From positions 654,110-718,109 of the forward strand of contig JACTAT010000021.1 of the NCBI GenBank assembly GCA_014526335.1: 64,000 nucleotides of DNA. The letters are read 5' to 3'. Below are positions 26,170 through 35,211 of this stretch, piece after piece. The notes under the pieces were generated by a model. The model saw nothing but the letters and a program-made list of their open reading frames with translations. It was not told where the DNA came from and ran no database searches. Each line of letters begins with the position of its first letter. Within the stretch, counting starts at the first letter, position 1. Origin of the DNA: Chrysaora quinquecirrha (lineage: Eukaryota > Cnidaria > Scyphozoa > Semaeostomeae > Pelagiidae). A program made the position numbers and the translations under genes.

Positions 26170-29100
26170 ATGCATTGGTATTATACAAAGGAACACACAG
26201 ATCTCAAAACTCCTTCAAGAGCTGATGGCATCGATTGTGAAACGGAGATGCGTTATAGAAAAGAAGGTGCAAGATTTATCATGGATTTGGGCAACAAACT
26301 GGGACTGTATCTTTTCATTTAGGCCTATAAGATCATTTCGGTAGAAAAAAAATTTTCGAAATCGCAAGATATCAATTTTTTGATGCGAAAATCGTATAAA
26401 GCACCCAAAAATTAGTCTAGGTGCAAAGTTTTACCATCTCGGCGCTTGTGGAATCGATTTTACGAGCGTTCAAAGTTCACGATTTTATAAGGGCTTTGAC
26501 CGTGTGGGGTAAAAAGTTTCACCAAGTTCATTTTGCGGTCAAAGCCTTTATGAAATCTGGAACTTTGAATGCTCATAAAATTAAGAACACAAACGCTAGG
26601 AAGCTGAAACTTTGTACCTATACTAAGTTTTGGTTGCTTTATACGATTTTCATATCGAAAACTCGATATCATGTGATTTTGAAAAATTTTAATGCCGTGT
26701 GACGTCATACCGAAATGATCCATTTACTACCTATATTTATCATGTTCATTGTTCAAAAAACCAAGCTAGACTTCTCCACTGGAGGCTTTGTGGATTTCAC
26801 CCTAGAGATTGCTCCAGTTATAGAGTACCCCTTACATAATATACCATGCCCTGCATTTATGCTTTACAGATTTCCTTAACAGAACTATCAGACGATATTT
26901 AACAATGGCAACAGGAATAGTTTTCTTTCACCGATTCTACATGTTTCAGTCGTTCAAGAATTTCCCTAGATATGTAAGTTGAGTCTTTATTAATATAATG
27001 GTCTAGATAAAATAACGATGAGGGTCTAGGGGGTTGCATATTCCTTTGTTCACTTGAGAAAATTCCCTTGTTGCATGGAGTTTTGTAAGCATCTGTTTCA
27101 GATTGACAGTCTGATAGATAGATGTGGATTGAGAGAGGATTTTACCTGATTCAGGTTTGCCGATGTTTCCTTGCTTCCTTTTTGTTTTGGCTATTGTCCC
27201 TTGTTCCCTGGATACATTTTGCATGTTCCCGTGTTCCCTGGAACCCCCAATGATAATGTGCCAATTTCTATTGTTCTATGTGTTTAAGGGACCATCGACA
27301 AAAGACTTTCGTCCCCGTTAACGGATTTTGTCCGTTAAGGTCTGAACCCCCTCCCCCCCCCTCGTTAACGGACACATATTTTTTATGGTGGCCCGGATAC
27401 ACTTAAACCAGGCCTTTGTTTTCATAAACTCGCAAATGATGGCCTACCTATCTAGCATGTGTCACAAGGCAAACAAATTTTGTGTGAGCTTGAAGTTTTC
27501 AAACCTGAAGTCCATACGTTTATATTTCAAAAGCAACGCTCGTTCTCTTCGTCGTTTTCAATTTCAATGTGATCGGTATGCATGCAATCGGTTTTCTTTC
27601 CTTCATGTAATTTTTCCTCTGCTTTTCTCTCTCTTCCACCGCATTTTCTGCACAACAGGAAATATTGAAAAGTCTGGCCTGGTGCCCCTGTGGCCCATGG
27701 CCTGATCAACAGAAATGTAGCTTGCGCCCAGGAAACAGAAATTACAACAAAAGAATTTCGACTTTTATTAGCTTGTCAAGAAGGGTGAGTTGATTCTAAG
27801 TAGAGCAGAGGGTCGTAGGTGTTGGCCAAAACAAAATTCAGCTTTGTTCTACGATATTACATACTTTCATTAGGACCATTTTGCAACTTTTCTTTATCAA
27901 GATTTTCGTCCCCAATGTGACAGTTTTAACGGATTCATGTGAGACCCCCTCCCCCCTTAACGGACAAATTCCGTTAACGGGGACGAAAGTCTTTTGTCGA
28001 TGGTCCCTAAAGGGGTGCGGCACCCCCTTCTAGAGGTCCCTTTTCAAAGCCACAAACTTGACTTGTATGGTAAATAGCATCAGTGTTTTTGTTGCAGAAT
28101 ATAGAAAAACCAAGTTTGAAAGGTTTATTTGGTTCAAATATATGTTCTTTTCTTTAGGTGACAGGAACTGCTTGTATTTTCTTGGCTGGAAAAGTTCCAA
28201 TTATCTTGCTCTTCTTGCAAATATCTAAGTTTGAAAGGTTTATTTGGTTCAAATATATGTTCTTTTCTTTAGGTGACAGGAACTGCTTGTCTATTCTTGG
28301 CTGGAAAAGTTGAAGAGACACCAAAGAAATGTAAAGATCTATTGAGAATGTGCAGAAGTTGGATTCCCAATTTGAATCATTTGGAGAAAATCCTCGGGTA
28401 AGCCTCAAATGTGTGTTTTTGTAATAAAGAGATTTTGTAAAAATGTCATACTCTGCTCCTCAAAAAGGTTGGTGTTTGAAACACAATGCCAGTTCAGCTT
28501 TTCTTTCTGATTGGTGCACTTTGAGCCGCATCTGGGAATAAATTCTGCCTTAGTTTATTGTTTCGGTCTGTTTCTGACGTTCTTACTCTGAGGATTGTCA
28601 GACAAAAGAAGCTTTTAAGTATGCCTGAAAATGTTTCTGCTGTTTATCACAATTTTAAAGTTTTGTACAACTCAAAGACTATTCAGTATTTTTTTGAAAA
28701 AACATTTTCTCTTGTTCTATATATTGTTATTGAGAGCTAAATAGACTATTCAAACTTATTCAAACATTAGAAATATATATGACATTTGATTTTTCTTTTT
28801 TCAGGAAGAAGTGATGATGTTGGAAAGAATTCTTTTGCAAACAATAAAGTTTGATTTACAAGTTGACCACCCTTATCAATATCTTATTCAATATGGCAAA
28901 GGATTAAAAGGTAATCATGGATTTCAGATTGAATTTCATTGGGTTTCATTAGATTGGATTCGATTTGGTGGGATCAGATTGGATTGTATTTTACTTCATC
29001 CAGGTTGTGTTGGTTTGTTTCAGAATAGATCTGACTAGGTTGGACTAAATTGAATAGGATTGGATTGGATTGGGTCAGATTCCATTTGGTTAAATTGGGT

Positions 29101-32100
29101 TGGATTGGATCAGATTTGTTTGGGTTGATTAGATCCATCTGGTTTGATTGGATTTGATTAGAGTGGATCAAGATCAGGTTGGACTGGGTTGTATTTTATT
29201 GGTATGGGCAGGGTTTGACTGGACCGGATTGTATTAGATTGGATTTGCTTAGATCAGATTAGATTTAATTGGATTGGAAAGGATAGGGTTGAACTAGGTT
29301 AGATCCATTCAGATTAGATTAGGTTCAACTGGATTTTGATTGGATTCAATTGGATTTATATAAAGTTGACTTGATTTGATTCGGTGACTTGCTGCTAACT
29401 CTGCTTATATTTCGATTCATAGGCGACAAGCAGAAAATTAATGAACTGGTACAAAAAGCATGGATCTTTATAAATGACAGGTAATACTGAAATATTGAAT
29501 ACAAACAGTTCTTCGTTCTTAAATTTAGTCAGATTGTTTTCAAAACGTGTTATTCTGGGAAGCAGATTTTCCTGACTTTTCCTTTTGACTAATGCTATGT
29601 TCCGTCCTTATTGAAAAAGTTTACAGTTTTTTGGATTTTCATTTCTCTTTCAGTTTGTCAACGTGCATTTGCCTGCATTATCAACCATCCGTAGTCTCAT
29701 TAGCTATGCTAAATCTGGCAGCAAAATTATCGAAACAAAGCATGCAGAATTTCACTCCCGTACCACGGCAAGATTGGTGGAGACATTTTTCACCAGAAAC
29801 AGAACAATCGATGCTAGATGGTAAGCGAAATTGATTCGTTATTCTATAGTCATTATCTAGACTGCAGGGTCTCTTTTTTGACACACTAACTCAATAGTTT
29901 TTGAGTGGGGCAAAATTTCTAAATTGCAAGTGCTATAATAGATGTTTTATTTTCTAAAGATATTTGCAATGAAATGATGGATCTATACGAACCAAGCCGA
30001 CGAAAATCAAAATCAAGAGAAGGAAGTGTAACAGACAGCCCTGCATATACATCAAGCAGCCCAAAAGTCTCTGGTAGTCCTCCAGTTAAGAAAAAGGTAG
30101 GTCGCTAAGGGTAAGAGTCATCCCCCGGGAGGGTACTTCAATATGTAGACATACTGGACGTGCCGCTCATATGGATGGGTTTTTTCGACTTCGGTATTTT
30201 AGGATTTTCTTACCAATAGGTCCCATTATGATTTACCTCAAAGTGGCTGACAACCTTTCTACTTTGTTTTTTGCTTTCGAAACGATGAATTAGCAGCAAA
30301 AAACAGAGCTCGGTCACATTTATTGCAAAGAATCGCCGTCAGATTCGATTTTGTGAAACTTTGCGTGAATCCTAGCACTGTAAAAGTGTTTTAAAATCAA
30401 CCAAATTCATATACAAGGGCTTGAAATTACCCTATTTCAATGCAAATGGGTCAGAAATCCTTAAAAATCCTATCATACAAATGGGTCTTTTTGTCAAAGT
30501 CCAGATTCACGTCTAATCATGGTCACATTGAAGTACCCCGGGAGTCATCCTATCTCTAGTAGCTACATTGGAATTTCACTCTATTTCAAGGTGGTTTAAA
30601 AAAGGCCCCTTAAGAGGCACTTTATCAAGCTAAGTCCATTTGCTGTTTAAAGCAGCTTATTACATAATAATCTGCAAAAATGCTCTTACGATGATAAGGG
30701 AATATGTTAATAAGTATACAGATCTGAGCAATGCTGACATTGGTTCAAAATTTTGAACGATGCCGTTGCATCCCCGTCTCTCATGATGTAATGGGAACAT
30801 GAATGTTGATATGCGAACAAGTTTTTTGGTCGACGGGGACATGCTTTAGAAACATGCTCCAATACCATCTTAAGCGTTCCCGTTGCAATGAAATCGACAG
30901 CTACTTGAGGATCTTCCTTTGTGTCCCCGTACTTCTTGCCGCTTTCAATTATTTGGGACGTAGGGAACACGATGGTGATTGGTCCTTTACGATGATATGG
31001 AAACCTGGGTTAGTAAGTGAATTTCTGAAACATTTTTCGGTTTATATGTCCTTATGTTGAAGTGCGTTTTTGATCTACATTGAATTTAAGTATTTATTTC
31101 TCAGAGAAGCCAATCTTCGTCACTTGCTGATGCATCGAAACCGAAAGGTGAGCCTTCAAAGCTCTGAGCTCTTATGACTTTATGTTTCACTGTTTTACTA
31201 AGTTCCTTGCAAACATTGTCAAAACGTCAGCATGGGCGAATTCAGATGTTTGTCAAAACATCTGAAATTTGCTAGTTAAAAGAAACTTTTGACTATGACA
31301 CAGTACATTGTTTATCAAACATTTTTCGAAAGATTGCTAAGCAATATTGCTTGTCAAGCAATGTTTTACGACGTGGCCAAATGGTCAAACACTAATTGTA
31401 AAACGAACCTCAAATGTTTAACGAAAATTCTTGATCGTTTGACCAGGGCCTAAGTTACACGAAATGATCATCGTTCTTTCTTGATCGCACTGTCGATAAT
31501 CGCGATCGTTACAAAATATCTTCATTTCTTGCCGAATTCATTGGCGCGCTCATATCATACCAGAGTAATTCATCAGCATACTAATATTACATTCAATAGC
31601 AAAAGTCATTAGTAATCTATTCATTAACTGTATATATTCATTATGACTATACAATTTTGAATGGCAGAATATTCACTCGTGCTTCCCCTATACTGAGCGC
31701 TGTTTTACATCTGTCGTTTGTTTCTAGATTCTCCTTTGGCCAAACCACCTCAAGTTGAAAACGTCAGTCCACCAGTCACTTCCAAGGCCCAGCCAGTCTC
31801 CACTCCGTTGACACAGCCACCACCACCACCCCAAATTATTACACAGTCACCACATGGCACATATCAACAGCGTGGACACAGCTTCATGGGTGCTCCCACA
31901 AAAGATTTGCAGAGACCAGAAATCCCGGCACAGCATCAGAACACAACAATCAATGTTCCTTCCATGATGCAGAGCCCACAGACACTTGGTAACGTTTACC
32001 ATCAGGGAGTACCCCATCATGGATTGGGGATGCCAGCTCAAGGACAAGTAATGCATGGTCAAGTCCAGGGAATCCCCTCTCATAGCCAGGGGATGCCCTC

Positions 32101-32476
32101 ACATGGGCAGGGAATCCCCTCTCATGGTCAGGGCATCCCCTCTCATAGTCAGGGTATTCCCTCTCATAGCCAGGGAATCCCTTCTCATGGTCAGGGTATT
32201 CCTCCCCTCAGTCAGGGAATCCCACCTCCTCCTCCTAACCAGGGAATCCCCATTCACAATCAGGGAATCCCAGTTCATAATCAAGTCATACAACAGCATG
32301 GTCAGATGATGCCACCGCAAGATCAGCTGCAGAGAGGTGGTATGGAACAGCCACCCTATTCATATGTTGCACAACAACAACCGCATATGCATGGATATCC
32401 TCCCTCGCAAATGCCTCATGGTGCTCCACAATGGCAAGGTCAACAACCTGGAATGGGTCCTGGGTGGATGAAATAA
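26170..32476 (+). CDS. CCNK: Cyclin K, with an apparent 1-nt deletion in exon 3
   Basis: This is the cyclin partner of CDK12/CDK13, acting in RNA polymerase II CTD phosphorylation. Exons are 26170-26306, 26892-26973, 28273-28397, 28805-28910, 29423-29480, 29654-29820, 29960-30096, 31105-31147 and 31728-32476. The double cyclin box covers residues 1 to about 225 ([78 protein letters not shown]). The tail is Ser/Lys then Pro/Gln-rich, with about ten GQGIPS-type heptads, ending GPGWMK. The first ATG follows an in-frame TAA at about 26109-26111. Frame is lost in exon 3 near 28333-28338: upstream reads KKCK in frame 0, while downstream SFGENP joins EEVM only in another frame. The total is 1604 nt, one short of 535 codons. 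It is clearly an orthologue; the deletion may be an assembly error. Confidence 0.95.
26328..26722. mobile_element. Dispersed MITE (GATCATTTCGG family), copy 1
   Basis: It starts 21 bp after CCNK exon 1. It shares most of its length with 35548-35938, including AGCACCCAAAAATTAGTCTA, AAGGGCTTTGACCGTGT and CGGTCAAAGCCTTTATGAAA. An internal inverted repeat (GGGCTTTGACCG / CGGTCAAAGCC) and inverted ends (GATCATTTCGG / CCGAAATGATC) are visible. Confidence 0.85.
27288..28007. mobile_element. Non-autonomous DNA transposon, TAA target duplication (Harbinger-like)
   Basis: A 720-bp unit has long inverted ends: GGGACCATCGACAAAAGACT then TTCGTCCCCGTTAACGGA on the left, with the exact reverse complement on the right. 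The flanking bases are TAA on both sides (27285-27287 and 28008-28010). A 3-bp TWA-type duplication with such ends fits PIF/Harbinger elements. No transposase is encoded. It is in CCNK intron 2. Confidence 0.85.
28112..28226 (+). pseudogene. Partial tandem duplicate of the CCNK exon 3 start
   Basis: A 115-bp segment is followed directly by a near-identical copy at 28227. Each copy carries the intron end (TTTATTTGGTTCAAATATAT then TTCTTTTCTTTAG) and the exon start (VTGTAC..FLAGKV). The first copy has 39 bp of exon (28158-28196) with one small change, then diverges. Its acceptor at 28156-28157 is intact, but reading on into copy 2 hits a stop and the wrong frame. Confidence 0.9.
28490..28720. 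repeat. CTGACGTTCATACTCTGAGG-family repeat
   Basis: GTTTCGGTCTGTTTCTGACGTTCTTACTCTGAGG is followed by the same downstream text as at 19590-19690. It is within CCNK intron 3. Confidence 0.7.
28930..29365. repeat. ATTGGATT-type minisatellite in CCNK intron 4
   Basis: Degenerate ATTGGATTGGATTGG, GGATTAGATT and CAGATTGGATT units of 5-10 bp fill most of the intron. Strand asymmetry is strong (G and T on the plus strand, few C). Confidence 0.85.
31215..31455. mobile_element. GATCAAACATTG-family element, partial
   Basis: Repeated TTGTCAAAAC, AAGCAATATTGCTTGTCAAG and ACGACGTGGCCAAATGGTCA end in CTTGATCGTTTGACCAGGGC. The left end is less clear than in the other copies. It is in the last CCNK intron. 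Confidence 0.7.
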
Positions 32477-32829
32477 GAAAGTTTGCTTTAATTTCTGAAA
32501 CATTTGTAAGATCACTCAGAATGCACCAGAAGAAATTTGATGCTCAAAATCCTGAAGAATGCAATACACAGTATGGTATCACAAAAGACGGACTGCACTA
32601 CATCATCCAGAGATGTTTTGTTTGTATTATAATGTCAAGAAACTCAAGTTGGTTAAGCAACTCAAAGATAAGTGGAATGACTATTTAAAAATGTGTAGTA
32701 TATAGATTTTTTGTTAATTTTCTTTCCTCAATGATATTGGTAAATACCAGTCTATTTGAAGAAGTATCTTCAGAAGAGAGTGCTTTTTGTTGGTGCATGT
32801 CAAGAATGACAAATTAGGAAAATTCAATC

Positions 32830-33080
32830 TAGGGAATCCCCTTTCATTACTAGGAAATGCCATGCATGACAAAGGAATCCCTTCTCATGGTAAGGGTACT
32901 CCTCCTTGCATTTGGGGAACCCCCTTCTCCTCACATTTGGGGAATCCTGTCTCTCCCACCTCCTCCTCATATTTGGGTAATCCCATCTCCTCCCCACATT
33001 TAGGGAATCCCCTCTCCTCCTCCTATTTGGGGAATCCCCTCTCCTCCTCCTCACATTGTGGTATTACCATTTCCCCTGAC
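32830..33080. repeat. Untranslated echo of the CCNK GQGIPS coding repeat
   Basis: After the CCNK stop, GGGAATCCC-centred units (GGGAATCCCCTTTCATTAC, GGGAATCCCCTCTCCTCCTC) recur about eight times. They resemble the coding repeats at 32050-32280 (CAGGGAATCCCCTCTCATGG), including the GGTAAGGGTACTCCTCC variant. They read open in one frame but are separated from the CCNK frame by stops. Confidence 0.7.
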
Positions 33081-33119
33081 TCCTAGCCTTTGAAAGGTTA
33101 CTTTTTTCAATTAGTTTAA

Positions 33120-33260
33120 CATTTATTTATAAGCATTGGGAATTTGTTTTCCTTTTACTCAAAACTGTTTATCAAGAATTATTAAGATACTTTTAAGATA
33201 CTCATGGATAATTAAGAAACTTTTAAGGAAACTTTTACCACATCAGAGCTTCTTACAAAA
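33120..33260. repeat. Fragment of a TTATAAG-word element, AAGATACT/AAGAAACT word
   Basis: AAGATACTTTTAAGATACTC and AAGAAACTTTTAAGGAAACT are each pairs with an 11-bp period, the spacing seen in the complete elements. The termini are eroded. Confidence 0.5.
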
Positions 33261-33483
33261 CCAAAAATATAGAATCGCATATCAATTCTAAGAAATTAAA
33301 CTGAAGAACCACAAATATGAGACATCTTAAAGAAGGAAGCAAAAATAAAACAATTTTTGAAACATGCATGGTTGAAGGAATATTCTGAACACTTGTAAAG
33401 CAAACCACAGCTTAATTTGCAAGGGAGTTATTTTTAAAGACAGTTTAATTTACACACTAACATTCTCTTGTGAAGTTTGATTT

Positions 33484-34924
33484 TCAGTTTTTCTTTGGCA
33501 TAGCTAATTTGTAAAGACCAAAGAAAGATATAGTTAATCCAACTAAAGATCCTATCATTAATCCTTGATAAATTAATTGATCACTTCTTCCTTTTTTAAG
33601 AAAAACAGGAACAGAGGCATCACCACCCTAAAAATAATTGAAAAAAAAAAACATTACAAGACATAACAAAAATCTTCTGTTCCTCTATCATACCCCTGTT
33701 TGTTTTCTCACTTGGGCTCATCAAGATCTTTCAAGAGGTCTGGGTCAGCACAACATTTGTCTGGAAAATGGTAGATATCTGGATTAAGGGAATCCTCTCT
33801 GCCTGCAATGACCTGGATTACAGTCACTTTAGTGCAGCATTATTCCCTGTGCTTTCTCTATGTTAGAAGCAATTCATTGAAATGAACATGACACTGGTTG
33901 CCCAGATTAAGGACATAGCTTACAGGGTGTCCATAAAAGCATGGAGTATTTTGGAAACAGGTTTATTGAGGTATTCAGATTTTATTTAACCTTGTCTCTT
34001 GACAGATCAAATGGAATAAGCATTCAAAATTCAATTGCTTTCTCTTTGCTTTGACATGAATTTGACAACATACCCTTCCAATTTTGGACACCCTGTAACT
34101 ACACCAAGTTACATGTTTTTTATATAAGAAACCTAGCTAAACCCTCACTAGTCAAAGTTTCTTAAAATTTATATTGTTTTCTATTATTTTAAGAAACAAA
34201 AGAACAAAAGAATCTATTGTACATAATTTGGCAGAACTCTTTCCAGTGGGTTTCTTATAAAGCAGTTTCTTATAAAATAATAAACATGTATTAAACTGCA
34301 CCACGCACAGTAATCTGAAATGTGTCAGCTATACCAATTACCTGAAAAAGTTTTTGATATCTTTGAATAGTATTTGGTCTATTGAACAATAATCCACCTC
34401 TGTCTCCGCTACCAGATGTTACGCCTCCATTATATCTGATGATTTTCGGATCCTTAGGAACATTCTTGATATTCTAAGATAGAAAAAAATTCTTTATTAC
34501 CTAGAAACAACTGATCTTGTTTTCACGTATTCTTCCATTGTTTAATCCTGCACCACCCGAGTGCCATATTCTGCAAGAGATAGGACCTTGCTCTCCTTTA
34601 AATCAAAGGATGATCAGTGACTGTAAACAAAAGTTTCTGCCAATGAAGTGCAGTTATCCAATCATTTTTAGATGTGTATACCTCAGGCTGTTGCATTTCA
34701 ACAAACCCAGATTGTTGGATTCTCTGTGTTGCTTCACTGTACCGATGCGTCATGGTGCCTATGAGATAAAAGGTGCAAAATGCGCAAATTTAGGCCAAAT
34801 TTTGTCTATAACACAAACAAATGGCAACTCAACACTGTGCAACTTCACTTTTAAAGTAAATTATCAGTTCATTTATATCTGGTTAATTCACAAAATAATT
34901 TAAGTAAAATATTGAAGACTTACT
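33484..34924 (-). CDS. COX7A2L: COX7A2L-like respiratory-chain subunit (start unresolved)
   Basis: This is a small inner-membrane protein of the COX7A family, linked to complex IV and supercomplex assembly. Two firm exons are 34342-34473 and 33484-33627 (stop 33484-33486), phase 0, giving 91 codons. Visible blocks are KNVPKDPK, RPNTIQRYQKLFQ, VPVFLKKGRSDQLIYQGLM, one membrane segment (IGSLVGLTISFFGLYKLA) and the short basic end MPKKN. The length upstream of the COX7A core fits COX7A2L rather than COX7A1/2. An earlier exon probably ends at 34924 (CGAAA|GTAAGT), but no in-frame ATG is found there, so the start is not assigned. It is tail to tail with CCNK and head to head with ZMAT5. Intron 33628-34341 holds a TTATAAG-word element. 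Confidence 0.8.
34110..34290. mobile_element. Short TTATAAG-word element, AAGAAAC variant
   Basis: It starts ACATGTTTTTTATATAAGAA and ends with TTTCTTATAAAGCAGTTTCTTATAAA (two words 15 bp apart) then ATAAACATGT. At about 180 bp it is an internally shortened copy in the COX7A2L intron. Confidence 0.75.
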
Positions 34925-35211
34925 TTCGTAAAATTGACCAGCAAAGACAAAAAACCTTCAACAACAAACGATAGGTACCTATCAGAAAAAGAAAGTGACA
35001 CAGTCAGAGTTAGTTTTAGTTACCCAAAAATGAAACTTTTCAGTTTTGTCCCATGGAAACCCTTTTCGGTTAGCCTCGATTTCGTTATCTCGACCAATCA
35101 CGATTCAGCAATTCACTTCATTTCTTACAAGAACATAACTTCGAAAGTTCAAATTCAAACAACTTGCAAAGACACAGCAAAATATCCACATGAAGATCAA
35201 CGAAAATCAGA
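34925..35211. promoter_or_regulatory. Presumed bidirectional promoter of COX7A2L and ZMAT5
   Basis: Only about 290 bp separates the last assigned COX7A2L donor (34924, minus) from the ZMAT5 ATG (35212, plus), so both transcripts must start in or close to this stretch. It contains ATTGGTC on the minus strand (GACCAAT at about 35093), a CCAAT-type motif. No TATA box is obvious. It is inferred from gene layout. Confidence 0.5.

Noticed and set aside
28158..28320. Read-through of the first exon 3 copy as a longer in-frame CCNK exon that would cure the frameshift
   Set aside because: The 115-bp shift gives the right downstream frame, but a TGA appears at about 28310, before the frame is needed.
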